From positions 558,001-622,000 of the forward strand of contig NZ_VTOU01000002.1 in the NCBI RefSeq assembly GCF_008274695.1: a DNA stretch of 64,000 nucleotides. The letters are read 5' to 3'. A program made the position numbers and the translations under genes. The notes beneath the pieces were generated by a model. The model saw only the letters and a list, made by a program, of their open reading frames with translations. It did no database searches and had not been told where the DNA came from. Origin of the DNA: Sphingomonas montanisoli (GTDB taxonomy: Bacteria; Pseudomonadota; Alphaproteobacteria; Sphingomonadales; Sphingomonadaceae). This document shows, in pieces, positions 1-9,313 of the stretch (the stretch's first letter is position 1; every line of letters starts with the position of its first letter).

Positions 1-134
1 GGCAGGGTCCAGTCGAGCCCGGCCGCCCGGCCGATCACGGCGCCGTGTCGATCGAGCCGGAACGTACGCGGCGTGCCACCCGGCACCGCGCTCGCATCCC
101 GAATCCGCAACAGCAGAGTTCCGCTCTCCGACAT
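1..134 (-). CDS. FHA-domain protein, N-terminus only (TagH/ImpI-like)
   Basis: A frame starts with ATG at 134 and runs off the left edge. The visible 44 residues include RIRDASAVPGGTP and the FHA-type core HGAVIGRAAGLDW, as at the start of type VI secretion FHA proteins (TagH/ImpI). FHA domains bind phosphothreonine, and in T6SS clusters they link kinase signalling to assembly. The rest of the protein and any T6SS neighbours lie outside the window, so the T6SS link rests on the N-terminal sequence only. Confidence 0.65.
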   Translation of the reverse strand, partial: MSESGTLLLRIRDASAVPGGTPRTFRLDRHGAVIGRAAGLDWTL

Positions 135-288
135 TATCGATGCCCCCAAGATCGCCGCGACGTTTCTACCATCGGCCGCAAGAATAATCTCTTACATCGC
201 ACCGTGACACACAGGATCGGGCGATGCCCGTGCATGCAACAGGGCTGCCCGCCATGGCAAGGTCGAAGGCCCGGCCGCGCCCTTTTCG

Positions 289-1164
289 TCAGCTGTTCAG
301 GAAGGCGCGTACCTCGGCGATGAACCGGTCGAACTGGTCGTGGTGCGGCCAGTGTCCCGCACCTTCCAGCACCACCCGCTCCGCGTCCGGCATCAGGCTC
401 GCGATCCGGGCGGGAAGCGAGGAGGGCCAGCTTTCGGCGCCATAGAGAAAGCGTGTGGGGCAGCGGATCGCGCGCCACAGCGCGTCGATGTCGGCCTGCC
501 CGATGTCGGGAAAGGGCGGGCGGACGTGGACGGGGTCATATTTCCAGCGCCAGCCGCCATCGCCCGAGGGCGCGAGCGCGTGGATTGTCAGGTGATGCGC
601 CTGTTCGTCGGTCAGGGCCGGATTGCCGGCCTTCATCCGCGCCAGCGCCTCATCCCGCGTCGCGAAGCGGCGGGCCGGGGCGCTGGCGAGCGCATTGGTT
701 TCGCGCACCCATTCGCGGATTCGTTCGGCGGGCGTCTGGCGGTTCATCGCCGCTTCGATCTCGATCGGCGCGCCGACCGGCTCGACCAGCATCATGCGCG
801 ACACCAGGTCGGGATAGACGGCCGCAAAGCGCAGCCCGAGGTGCGCGCCCATCGAATGGGCGAGGATCGTCACCTTCTCTACGCCCAGATGCGCGATCAG
901 CCCGACGAGGTCGACGATGAACGCCGCAAAGTCATAACGCCGCTCGGGCGACCAGCCGCTGTCGCCATGACCGCGCAGATCGACCGCCACGACATGCCAG
1001 TCGTCGCGCAGCACCCGCGCGGCCCAGTCCCAGCTACGCGCATGATCGCGGTTGCCGTGGAGCAGGATCAGTGGCGGCGCGTGGTGGTTGCCCCAGTCGA
1101 GATAGCTGAGCTCGATACCATTCGAAGCGAACGTGCGGCGGGTGGGCTGAGGCTGTTCGTGCAT
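289..1164 (-). CDS. alpha/beta hydrolase
   Basis: A 291-residue soluble hydrolase of the alpha/beta fold. It has the oxyanion-hole segment ILLHGNRDH near residue 35, DLRGHGDSG near 63-70, the nucleophile elbow AHSMG (Ser about 104), and a C-terminal GAGHWPHHD holding the probable catalytic His. The substrate cannot be read from sequence. The frame is open upstream of 1164, but that part is low-complexity Arg/Ser sequence unlike the family, so the ATG at 1164 was chosen. No partner gene is evident. Confidence 0.85.
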   Translation of the reverse strand: MHEQPQPTRRTFASNGIELSYLDWGNHHAPPLILLHGNRDHARSWDWAARVLRDDWHVVAVDLRGHGDSGWSPERRYDFAAFIVDLVGLIAHLGVEKVTILAHSMGAHLGLRFAAVYPDLVSRMMLVEPVGAPIEIEAAMNRQTPAERIREWVRETNALASAPARRFATRDEALARMKAGNPALTDEQAHHLTIHALAPSGDGGWRWKYDPVHVRPPFPDIGQADIDALWRAIRCPTRFLYGAESWPSSLPARIASLMPDAERVVLEGAGHWPHHDQFDRFIAEVRAFLNS

Positions 1165-1486
1165 CGGGACTGCATAGACATGCGGGCCGGTGAGGAACCA
1201 GAAGTCGCGCCTGATCCGACCTTCTGGAAAATCGCCGGCCCGCGACCGGACCGGCCGGCTCGACGATGGGGATCCGCTCGCTCTGCTCCTCCGATGCGAT
1301 TCGAGGGCAGCCTTCATGGGGGCGGGGCCCCGGCCTGCCGCAATCCCGGCACCGGGTTAGACCGTGATAGTGGGAAAATCGGGCCTGCCCGACGGCCGCC
1401 TTTCATCGACATCGACGGCCTATCGGCGCTACGCGTCCCGATCCCCGTTGACATTCGCGCGGGGTATCGCCATCCCGCGCGCTCTC
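1165..1486. other. intergenic stretch before tRNA-Cys
   Basis: No convincing gene. Open frames exist on both strands but give Arg/Pro-rich translations typical of antisense reading in GC-rich DNA. It should contain the hydrolase promoter (minus strand) and the tRNA-Cys promoter (plus strand); no clear consensus was identified. Confidence 0.5.
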
Positions 1487-1560
1487 GGCCCGATGGCGGA
1501 GTGGTGACGCAGCGGACTGCAAATCCGTGCACGCCGGTTCGATTCCGGCTCGGGCCTCCA
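1487..1560 (+). tRNA. tRNA-Cys(GCA)
   Basis: A 74-nt cloverleaf. The acceptor GGCCCGA pairs with TCGGGCC, followed by discriminator T and an encoded CCA at 1558-1560. The anticodon loop CTGCAAA gives anticodon GCA, which reads Cys codons. The T arm contains GGTTCGATTCC. No variable-arm expansion is seen. Confidence 0.95.
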
Positions 1561-1756
1561 AATCCACTCCCGCCCCCCCAAGCTTCGATCAAGCGACGAC
1601 GGCGTTCTGCCAACTGCATCCGCTTTGCCGCAGCCATCTTGCGGGCCGCTGGCGCTTCGTCCAAGGAAACGCACGCACCGGGGCTTGAACAGGCTCAGGC
1701 TGTATTGTAGTGACAATACACCAGTTTCGGGGATGGCCCCGAGTCAGGGATAGGCA

Positions 1757-2401
1757 GTGACCGAGCAGAATTTCGAACAATTGCGCCGCGCGATGGTGGT
1801 CAGCCAGCTTCGCACCACCGGGGTCAGCGATGCGACCGTTGTCGCCGCAATGGGCCAGGTCGCGCGCGAAGGCTTCGTGCCGGCGGACAAGGCTCCGCTC
1901 GCCTATCTCGACATCGCGGTGCCGCTGGGCGGTGGCCGTGCGCTCAATCCGCCGATGGTGACGGGGCGCTTGCTGACAGCGGCGGAAATTCAGCCGGGCG
2001 ATCGCGTACTGCTGATCGGTGCTGCGAGCGGCTATACCGCCGCGCTGCTGATCGCGCTGGGCGCGACTGTGGTTGCGGTCGAGGAGGATGCGACGCTCGT
2101 CGCGCAGGGGCGTGCGAACGTTCCGGCGGCCGAATGGGTCGAAGGTCCGCTAACGGCGGGCGCACCCACCTCGGCGCCCTATGATCTGATCGTCGTCGAT
2201 GGCGCGATCGAACAGGTGCCGGCCGCGCTGACCGATCAGTTGGCCGATGGCGGCCGCTTTGTCGGCGCGATCGTCGAAAATGGGGTTGTGCGCCTTGTGG
2301 CCGGCGCACGCGGCGGCACGGGCTTCGGCTATCGTGCCTTCGCCGATGCCGATGCGGTGGTGCTGTCTGGTTTCGCCAGGCCGCGCGCCTTCCAATTCTG
2401 A
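1757..2401 (+). CDS. protein-L-isoaspartate O-methyltransferase family protein
   Basis: A 214-residue SAM-dependent methyltransferase of the Pcm family, which repairs isoaspartyl residues. Visible are the N-terminal RRAMVVSQLR and REGFVP segments, the NPPMVTGRLL segment before the fold, and the SAM-binding glycine loop LIGAASGYTAALL followed by acidic VEED. The start is GTG at 1757, preceded by AGGGATAGG. It lies 20 bp before the TolC gene, a neighbourhood common in sphingomonads. The active-site loop differs from canonical Pcm, so it may have a divergent role. Confidence 0.82.
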   Translation: MTEQNFEQLRRAMVVSQLRTTGVSDATVVAAMGQVAREGFVPADKAPLAYLDIAVPLGGGRALNPPMVTGRLLTAAEIQPGDRVLLIGAASGYTAALLIALGATVVAVEEDATLVAQGRANVPAAEWVEGPLTAGAPTSAPYDLIVVDGAIEQVPAALTDQLADGGRFVGAIVENGVVRLVAGARGGTGFGYRAFADADAVVLSGFARPRAFQF

Positions 2402-2421
2402 TCCGGAAAGGTTCAAATCGA

Positions 2422-3900
2422 GTGACTGTCAGGGGGGTGACGAAAGCTGCGGTGGCGCTGACGGCAATGGCCGCGGCGCTGACGGGAAGCGGGGCATGGG
2501 CCGATACGCTGCGCGATGCGCTGACCCGAGCCTATGCGACCAACCCGACGCTGACGGGCGCGCGTGCCAATCTGCAGGCGATCGACGAAAACGTGCCGAT
2601 CGCGCGCGCCGGCGGCCTGCCCAACGTCGGCACGACCGCGAGCTACAGCAGCTTCGTTCAGCGTTCGGTCAACAGCTTCTCCGCGCCGAAGAAGGCGTTC
2701 GTCGCCGGCGCGAACGCGACGATGCCGATCTATCAGGGTGGCGCCGTTCGCAACGCGATCAAGGCGGCCGACGCGCGCGTGCTCGCCGGCCGCGCCGATC
2801 TGCAGACGACTGAACTCAACGTCTTCGCCTCGACCGTCGCGGCCTATATGGACGTGATCCGCGACACCGCGATCGTCGACCTGAACGGCGGCAACGTGAG
2901 GGTACTCGAGACCAACCTGCGGGCCAGCAACGATCGGTTTGAGGTGGGCGATCTCACCCGCACCGACGTCGCCCAGTCGCAGGCGCGGCTCGAACTCGCG
3001 CGCAGCCAGTTGCAGGCCGCGCAGGCGCAGCTCGACGCCAGCCGCCAGAATTATCTCGAGATTGTCGGCAAGTTCCCCGACGCGCTCGAACCGCCGCCGC
3101 CGCTGCCGGCGCTGCCGGCGACGACCGAAGAGGCCGTCGATGTCGCCATCACCGACAATCCGGCGCTGGCATCGGCCAAGGAAGCCGCGCATGCCGCCGA
3201 TTATGATATCGGCCAGGCGCAGGCGCAGCGCCTGCCCAAACTCGAAGGCTTCGCTGAGGGCCAGTATATCGACTATCGCGGCACGCTGGGCGGCGGCATC
3301 GTCGGCGCCAACTTCCGTCAGCATGACAAGACCGCCACGATCGGCGTGCGCGGCAGCCTGCCCATCTACCAGGGCGGTGAGCCCGGCGCGCGCGTGCGCC
3401 AGGCAAAGGCGCGCAAGAGCCAGGCGCTGGAAAACCTCACCGCAACCGAGCGTGGGGTGATCGCCGATACGCGCGTCGCTTATTCGCGCTACGCAGCGGC
3501 GCTGGGTGTGATCAAGTCGTCCGAAGTCGCGGTGTCGGCGAACGAACTCGCGCTTGAAGGATCGAAGGCCGAACAGGGCGTGGGCACGCGCAATCTGCTC
3601 GACGTGCTGAATGCGGAGCAGGAATTGCTCAATTCGCGCTCGACGCTCGTGACCGCGCGCCGCGACGCTTATGTCGCGGGCTTCACCCTGCTCGCGGCGA
3701 TGGGGCATGCCGGGGCGAAGGATCTCGGCCTCGACGGCGGGTCGCTCTACGATCCGACCGTGAACTACAAACATGCCCGCGCCAATTTCTTCGACTGGGA
3801 TAGCCGCGAGCGGCCCAGGCCGATCGCGACGTCGACCCGGGCCGAGCCCAGCGTTTCGGCGGTCGTTCCGGTCGACAAGGTGACAGTGCCGCAGAAATAG
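2422..3900 (+). CDS. tolC: TolC family outer-membrane channel protein
   Basis: A 492-residue TolC-type protein. A signal peptide (residues 1-28, ending GAWA) precedes DTLRDALTRAYATNPTL, the classic first helix of the type I secretion outer-membrane family. Two internally similar halves follow, each with a beta segment (MPIYQGG near 100, LPIYQGGE near 315) and long Gln/Ala-rich coiled-coil helices. It forms the trimeric exit duct for type I secretion or RND efflux. No inner-membrane partner is adjacent. The start is GTG at 2422. Confidence 0.9.
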   Translation: MTVRGVTKAAVALTAMAAALTGSGAWADTLRDALTRAYATNPTLTGARANLQAIDENVPIARAGGLPNVGTTASYSSFVQRSVNSFSAPKKAFVAGANATMPIYQGGAVRNAIKAADARVLAGRADLQTTELNVFASTVAAYMDVIRDTAIVDLNGGNVRVLETNLRASNDRFEVGDLTRTDVAQSQARLELARSQLQAAQAQLDASRQNYLEIVGKFPDALEPPPPLPALPATTEEAVDVAITDNPALASAKEAAHAADYDIGQAQAQRLPKLEGFAEGQYIDYRGTLGGGIVGANFRQHDKTATIGVRGSLPIYQGGEPGARVRQAKARKSQALENLTATERGVIADTRVAYSRYAAALGVIKSSEVAVSANELALEGSKAEQGVGTRNLLDVLNAEQELLNSRSTLVTARRDAYVAGFTLLAAMGHAGAKDLGLDGGSLYDPTVNYKHARANFFDWDSRERPRPIATSTRAEPSVSAVVPVDKVTVPQK

Positions 3901-3906
3901 GGCATC

Positions 3907-4500
3907 GTGCGGGATATGGCCGAAGCCCGTCCCGAACCATCGATGGAAGACATACTCGCGTCGATCAAGCGCATCATCGCCGATGATGCGCCCGGCGCGC
4001 CGCGTCCTTCCCTTTTGCCACCCGCAGGCATCCCGGCGCCTCGTCCGCCGGTGTTCGATGATCCCGCGCCTGACGATTCGGTTCTGGAACTGACCAATCC
4101 GGCGCCTGCGTCGACGGCCCCGCCTGTGCCGACCTTGGTGCCGCAACCAGCGCGTCCGTCACCGCCGACGGGCGAACGCCCCGCCGATCGTTTCCGTCAG
4201 ACTGTGGCCAATGCGCGGGTCGGTGCCGTATCGCCGCGCCCGACACCGGTTGAAACACTATCGGCTGCACCGATCTCCGCGCCCGTGCCGCGTGCGATTC
4301 CATCGGTTGCGGCGCCCACGATCGCGACGGCGCCTGCGCCGGCCGCTCCGGTGGCGCCGATCGCCGGCCATTTTTCGGGTGAGACCGTCGAAGGGCTGGT
4401 GCGCGGCCTCGTGTCCGACTGGCTCGCCGCCCATCTTCCCGCGATCACCGAAAAGCTCGTCCGCGAAGAGATTGCCCGCATCCGCGACGCCGAGGATTGA
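3907..4500 (+). CDS. PopZ-like polar organizing protein (DUF2497)
   Basis: A 197-residue protein with the PopZ arrangement: an N-terminal helix SMEDILASIKRIIADD, a long Pro/Ala-rich disordered middle (about residues 30-150), and a C-terminal helical block EGLVRGLVSDWLAAHLP...KLVREEIARI. In Caulobacter, PopZ assembles at the pole through the C-terminal helices and recruits clients through the N-terminal helix. It begins 6 bp after tolC with GTG; ATG at 3916 is an alternative. Family assignment rests on the two terminal motifs. Confidence 0.78.
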   Translation: MRDMAEARPEPSMEDILASIKRIIADDAPGAPRPSLLPPAGIPAPRPPVFDDPAPDDSVLELTNPAPASTAPPVPTLVPQPARPSPPTGERPADRFRQTVANARVGAVSPRPTPVETLSAAPISAPVPRAIPSVAAPTIATAPAPAAPVAPIAGHFSGETVEGLVRGLVSDWLAAHLPAITEKLVREEIARIRDAED

Positions 4501-4533
4501 CGATCCGGGACGCGCGGTCCTAGCGTTGCGCCC

Positions 4534-6555
4534 ATGAACAAAGCACTGCTCGGGGCCATAAGCCTCCTCGCGGGGCTGTCGGCCGCAGCCGAAGCCCGTC
4601 CGCTCACGATCGAAGACGTCGTCTCGCTCTCCCGCACCGGATCCGCCGCGGTTTCGCCCGATGGGCGCTGGCTGGTGTGGGATCAGCGCGAGACCGACCT
4701 CAAGACCAACAAGGGCACCAGCGACCTCTGGCGGCTCGATTTGTCGAAGTCGGCCGCGGGCCCGACGAAGCTGATCGCCGATCCGGCGGTCAGCGAGAAT
4801 TCGCCCGCTTTCTCGCCCGACGGCAAGTGGGTCTATTATGCCGGCAAGGACGGCGTGTACCGCATCTCCTCCGCCGGTGGCGTCTCCACCCAGGTGCTCA
4901 AGGCCGATATCGGCGGCTTCAAGCTCAGCCCCACCGGCGACAAGCTGCTCGTATGGGCGGATCGTCCGGTCGGCGCCAGGTCGCTGACCGACACCAAGCC
5001 CGGCAACCCCGCCGATGCGGGCAGCGGACGCACCTACGAGCAACTGTTCGTCCGCCACTGGGATGCATGGGCCGACGGGCAGCGTTCGCAGCTGTTCGTG
5101 CTGCCGATCGTCGGCGGAAAGGCACAGGGCGATGGCACCCCGCTGGTCGGTGCGCTCGTCGGCGATACGCCGTCGAAGCCCTTTGGCGGCGGCACCGAAA
5201 TCGCGTGGAGCCCCGACGGCAAGACGATCTACTTCGCGCTGCGCGAGGCGGGCCGGATCGAACCGCTGTCGACCAATCTCGATATCTTCGCCGTGCCGGC
5301 GGACGGATCGACCGCGCCGGTCAACCTGACCTCCGACAACAAGGCGACCGACACCACCCCCGCTGTCTCGCCCGATGGCCGCTGGCTCGCGTGGACCGCG
5401 ATGAAGCGGCCTGGTTATGAAGCCGACAAGCTCACCATCATGTTGCGCGATCTTCAGACCGGGAAGGTCCGTGCGCTGACCGAAGGATGGGACCGATCGG
5501 CCGCCTCGATCGACTGGGCGCCCGACGGCCGATCGCTCTATGTCGCCGCGCAGGATACGGGCGACGAACCGCTGTTTCGCGTCGACATTGCCGATGGCAA
5601 GCCGTGGCGGCTGACCGGCGAAGGCACGGTGGGCACGGTGATCCCGACGGGCAAGGGCGTGATCTACACGCTCAACACGCTGACCGCCCCGAACGATTTC
5701 TGGCGCATCCAGGGCCGGGCGATGCCGATCCAGCTGACCGGCGTGAACGAGACCAAGCTGGCGGGGATCGACTGGCCGAGCGTCGAGCATTTCTCGTTCA
5801 AGGGCGCGAAGGGCGACACCGTCTGGGCCTATGCGCTCAAGCCTGCGGGCACGCCCGAAGGCGCCAAGGTGCCAATGGCCTTCCTGATCCACGGCGGGCC
5901 GCAGGGCAGCTTCGGTAATGGCTGGTCCTATCGCTGGAATCCGGCGCTTTGGACCGGACATGGCTATGGCGCGGTGATGGTCGATTTCCACGGGTCGACC
6001 GGCTACGGCCAGGGCTTCACCGACGCGATCAACCAGGATTGGGGCGGCAAGCCGTTTGAGGATCTCAAGGCCGGCTTCAAGGCCGCGACCGCGAAGTTCG
6101 CCTGGCTCGACGGGACAAGGGCCTGCGCGGCCGGAGGTTCGTACGGCGGCTATATGATCAACTGGATCGCGGGCAACTGGCCCGACGGGTTCAAGTGCCT
6201 GATCAACCATGACGGCGTGTTCGATGCGCGCGCGATGGCTTACGAAACCGAAGAACTATGGTTCGACGAGTGGGAACATGGCGGCCCCTATTTCGAAAAG
6301 GCGGCCGAATATGAGAAGTGGAACCCGGTCAACCATGTCGCCAGCTGGAAGGCGCCGATCCTGATCATCCATGGCGAGAAGGATTTCCGCATCCCCTACA
6401 CCCAGGGGCTCGCCGCCTTCACCGCGGCCCAGCGCCGTGAGATCCCGTCGAAACTGCTGATGTTCCCGGATGAGAACCACTGGGTCTTGAAGCCGAAGAA
6501 CAGCATCCAGTGGTACCATGAGGTGCTCGGCTGGATGGATCGCTGGACCAAGTAA
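4534..6555 (+). CDS. S9 family prolyl oligopeptidase-type peptidase
   Basis: A 673-residue exported serine peptidase. After a signal peptide (cleavage near AEA-R, residue 22) comes a beta-propeller with repeated SPDGRW/SPDGKW blades, then an alpha/beta-hydrolase catalytic domain. The triad is visible: Ser536 in GGSYGGYM, Asp617 in HGEKDFRIP and His649 in DENHWV. It resembles dipeptidyl-peptidase 5-like S9C enzymes that degrade peptides in the periplasm. Length and motifs are intact. A convergent hairpin follows at 6562. Confidence 0.92.
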   Translation: MNKALLGAISLLAGLSAAAEARPLTIEDVVSLSRTGSAAVSPDGRWLVWDQRETDLKTNKGTSDLWRLDLSKSAAGPTKLIADPAVSENSPAFSPDGKWVYYAGKDGVYRISSAGGVSTQVLKADIGGFKLSPTGDKLLVWADRPVGARSLTDTKPGNPADAGSGRTYEQLFVRHWDAWADGQRSQLFVLPIVGGKAQGDGTPLVGALVGDTPSKPFGGGTEIAWSPDGKTIYFALREAGRIEPLSTNLDIFAVPADGSTAPVNLTSDNKATDTTPAVSPDGRWLAWTAMKRPGYEADKLTIMLRDLQTGKVRALTEGWDRSAASIDWAPDGRSLYVAAQDTGDEPLFRVDIADGKPWRLTGEGTVGTVIPTGKGVIYTLNTLTAPNDFWRIQGRAMPIQLTGVNETKLAGIDWPSVEHFSFKGAKGDTVWAYALKPAGTPEGAKVPMAFLIHGGPQGSFGNGWSYRWNPALWTGHGYGAVMVDFHGSTGYGQGFTDAINQDWGGKPFEDLKAGFKAATAKFAWLDGTRACAAGGSYGGYMINWIAGNWPDGFKCLINHDGVFDARAMAYETEELWFDEWEHGGPYFEKAAEYEKWNPVNHVASWKAPILIIHGEKDFRIPYTQGLAAFTAAQRREIPSKLLMFPDENHWVLKPKNSIQWYHEVLGWMDRWTK

Positions 6556-6561
6556 AAGCGT

Positions 6562-6583
6562 CGCCCCGGCGAAAGCCGGGGCG
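6562..6583. terminator. bidirectional hairpin between convergent genes
   Basis: A perfect stem CGCCCCGGC / GCCGGGGCG with a GAAA tetraloop lies between the S9 peptidase stop and the convergent NTF2-fold gene. There is no strong U tract, so termination is inferred from position and stability. Confidence 0.6.
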
Positions 6584-6591
6584 TCCGCCAG

Positions 6592-7092
6592 CTACTTCAT
6601 CACCATATCGATCCGTATCCGCGTCAGCTTGAGCGAGGCGATCTTCCAGCGGCCGTCGACGCGGACGTAGCGTTCGCGATAATGGCCATATCCGTGCATC
6701 TCGCGCATCGGATTGGCGCTGTCGGCGGGCCAGCGCAATTTGTCCTCCATCGCCCACAGGCCGGTCGCCTCGTCATCCGAGACGATCTCGATCTCGGGCA
6801 TATGGCCGTGATGGACCGTCGACACGCCGTCGAGGTGGAAGTGCTGCGCGGCGATGAAGGTATCGATGCCGTGGATGATGAAATCGGGATTGGGCGGCGG
6901 GGCGGGGCGATCGGCCTCGATCGGTCGGCCCGCCGCATCCATCGGCGTAAACGCCTCGCTGGTGTCGATCTCGCAATCCTCGATGAAGACGTCGCGAAAC
7001 CCGTCCCAGTCCTTCATGTCCATCGTGCGGAAATAGGCGGCCTTCAGCCGCTTGATCGCTTCGATCGCCTCGAGCCGCTCGGTCGCGTTCAT
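6592..7092 (-). CDS. NTF2-like (SnoaL-type) protein
   Basis: A 166-residue protein of the NTF2-like fold. It has IEAIKRLKAAYFRTMDMKDW at the N-terminus, the cone-lining segment FIEDCEID, a VHHGHMPEIEI strand, and a C-terminal RYVRVDGRWKIASLKLTRIRID. Such proteins bind or isomerise small hydrophobic molecules; the substrate is unknown. ATG at 7092 is preceded by AAGGAGAGG. The frame is open further upstream but runs into a palindromic repeat (7111-7205), which excludes a longer start. Confidence 0.83.
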   Translation of the reverse strand: MNATERLEAIEAIKRLKAAYFRTMDMKDWDGFRDVFIEDCEIDTSEAFTPMDAAGRPIEADRPAPPPNPDFIIHGIDTFIAAQHFHLDGVSTVHHGHMPEIEIVSDDEATGLWAMEDKLRWPADSANPMREMHGYGHYRERYVRVDGRWKIASLKLTRIRIDMVMK

Positions 7093-7110
7093 GCCGCCTC
7101 TCCTTCTTCT

Positions 7111-7205
7111 CGTCATTGCGAGCGTAGCGAAGCAATCCAGTCCCCCGCTATGTTCAAAAGCGCAGAGCTGGATTGCTTCGTCGCCTGCGGCGTCTCGCAA
7201 TGACG
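7111..7205. repeat. palindromic intergenic repeat (CGTCATTGCGAG type)
   Basis: A left arm (7111-7140) beginning CGTCATTGCGAG and ending GAAGCAATCCAG matches, inverted, a right arm (7168-7205) beginning CTGGATTGCTTCGTC and ending CTCGCAATGACG. The whole could fold into a long imperfect hairpin. This is the hallmark of the dispersed palindromic elements common in sphingomonad and other bacterial genomes. Confidence 0.8.
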
Positions 7206-7215
7206 AGGCGAGGCG

Positions 7216-7695
<480 letters not shown>

Positions 7696-7733
7696 GCGGC
7701 CCCCAAAGATTATCCGTTACATTGCGTAACAGG

Positions 7734-8234
7734 CTAGCGACGAATGTCCATCACGCGCTGGCGCTCGTCGGGCGGGATCAGCCCTTCGAGCACGTTCCAG
7801 AAGCCCGCAACCGCGCCCTGTCCCGCCTGCGCATAGGCGCCCGACAGCCCTTCGCGCAGCGCTTCGTACAGTTCGGACTCCAGCGCGGCACCCGCCGCGG
7901 TTACGCGAAGCAGCCGCTGGCGGCGATCCTCGCGCCCCATCCGCGTCTCGACGAGACCGCGCTGGGTCAGTTCGTTGAGCACGCGGCCCAGCGACTGTTT
8001 GGTGATGCCCAGCACGCGCAGCAATTCGCTGACCGTGATGTCGGGTTGTCGCGCGATGAAATAGAGCGATCGGTGATGCGCACGGCCCAGCCCCTGCTTC
8101 GCCAGCCCCTCGTCGATCCCGCGATACAGATGCGAATAGCCGAAATAGAGCAACTCGATCCCGCGCCGTATCTCGGGCTCACGCAGGAAGAGTGGGGAGG
8201 CACGATAGCCTTCATTGGTATTTTGGACAGCCAT
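7734..8234 (-). CDS. MarR family transcriptional regulator
   Basis: A 166-residue winged-helix regulator with dimerisation helices at both ends. The DNA-binding core is ITVSELLRVLGITKQSLGRVLNELTQRGLVE, followed by the wing RMGREDRRQRLLRVT. The start at 8234 (MAVQNTNEG) is preferred to an upstream in-frame ATG at 8276. It is divergent from ilvE with a 64-bp gap, so it probably controls itself and possibly ilvE. No operator was identified with confidence. Confidence 0.88.
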   Translation of the reverse strand: MAVQNTNEGYRASPLFLREPEIRRGIELLYFGYSHLYRGIDEGLAKQGLGRAHHRSLYFIARQPDITVSELLRVLGITKQSLGRVLNELTQRGLVETRMGREDRRQRLLRVTAAGAALESELYEALREGLSGAYAQAGQGAVAGFWNVLEGLIPPDERQRVMDIRR

Positions 8235-8298
8235 ATTGACGTAATTTGCCAGCAGGCTTAACCGAACGCAACGCAAGATTCGTGCGGGATGAGGGACA

Positions 8299-9180
8299 AT
8301 GGCTGACGAACCGACCTATGACGATCGCGATGGCTGGATCTGGCTTGATGGCAAGCTGGTTCCCTGGCGCGAGGCCAATGTCCATGTCCTGACGCACGCG
8401 ATGCATTATGCCTCTTCGGTGTTCGAAGGGGTGCGCGCCTATGATGGGCACATTTTCGAACTCAGCTGGCATTCGCAGCGTCTGCGCAATTCGGCGGCGA
8501 TGCTGGGCTTCGACCTGCCCTGGTCGGTCGAGGAAATCGACGCCGCCTGCATCGAAACGATGAAGGCGAACAACCTGACCGACGCCTATGTCCGCCCGGT
8601 CGCATGGCGCGGTTCGGAGCAGATGGGCGTTTCGGCGCAGAAGACCAAGCCGCACATGGCGATCGCCTGCTGGTATTGGGGCCAGTATCTCGATCCGGGT
8701 TCGAACGGGCTGAAGCTGGACATCGCGCCGTGGCGCCGCCCCGCGCCCTTCACCGCGCCGGTGCAGGCCAAGGCGGCTGGCCTCTACATGATCGCGACCA
8801 TGTCGAAGCATCATGCCGAGGCGCGCGGCTATCAGGACGCGTTGATGTTCGATTATCGCGGCCAGGTGGCCGAGGCGACCGGCGCGAACGCCTTCTTCGT
8901 GAAGGACGGCGCACTCCACACGCCGACGCCCGAATGCTTCCTCAACGGCATCACGCGCCAGACGGTGATCAAGCTGGCGAAGAAGCGCGGTATCGAGGTG
9001 ATCGAACGCGCGATCTGGCCGGAGGAACTGGAGGGCTTCGAACAGTTCTTCCTGACCGGATCGGCCGCCGAGATCGTCCCCGTCGGCTCCGCCGGCCCCT
9101 GGAACTTCGCAGTCGGCGATCTGACCCGTCAGATGCAGAAGGACTATTCGGATCTGGTCCGCGGCAAGCTGACTTTGTAA
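8299..9180 (+). CDS. ilvE: branched-chain amino acid aminotransferase
   Basis: A 293-residue fold-type IV PLP aminotransferase that catalyses the last step of Ile/Leu/Val synthesis, or the first of their breakdown. HYASSVFEGVRAYDG lies near residues 36-50, the PLP lysine is probably Lys158 in QAKAAGLY, and GQVAEATGANAFFVKDG and FFLTGSAAEIVPV supply PLP phosphate and carboxylate contacts. The length is normal. It is monocistronic, followed by a palindromic repeat. Confidence 0.93.
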   Translation: MADEPTYDDRDGWIWLDGKLVPWREANVHVLTHAMHYASSVFEGVRAYDGHIFELSWHSQRLRNSAAMLGFDLPWSVEEIDAACIETMKANNLTDAYVRPVAWRGSEQMGVSAQKTKPHMAIACWYWGQYLDPGSNGLKLDIAPWRRPAPFTAPVQAKAAGLYMIATMSKHHAEARGYQDALMFDYRGQVAEATGANAFFVKDGALHTPTPECFLNGITRQTVIKLAKKRGIEVIERAIWPEELEGFEQFFLTGSAAEIVPVGSAGPWNFAVGDLTRQMQKDYSDLVRGKLTL

Positions 9181-9181
9181 A

Positions 9182-9307
9182 TCCTCCCCGGAACGGGGAG
9201 GGGGACCGCGCGAAGCGTGGTGGAGGGGGCGCGTCTCGAACGATGCGCCCAGCCTCCTGCCCCCTCCACCATCCTGCGGATGGTCCCCCTCCCCATGCTG
9301 GGGAGGA
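9182..9307. repeat. intergenic inverted repeat of CCTCCCC type
   Basis: Between ilvE and the convergent ATPase gene lies a complex inverted repeat. TCCTCCCCGGAACGGGGAGG at the left is mirrored by CCCCCTCCCC...GGGGAGGA at the right, and GTGGTGGAGGGG by CCCCTCCACCAT in the interior. It resembles the dispersed palindromes of sphingomonad genomes and may also end transcription from both sides. Confidence 0.7.
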
Positions 9308-9313
9308 ATAGGC

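Noticed and set aside
340-1710. Long open frame on the plus strand across the hydrolase and tRNA-Cys
   Set aside because: Antisense to a clear hydrolase and running through a tRNA; its translation is Arg/Pro/Gly-rich without any motif. GC-rich shadow.
2413-6210. Two very long minus-strand frames opposite tolC/PopZ-like and the S9 peptidase
   Set aside because: They mirror the codon periodicity of the real genes and contain no recognisable domain.
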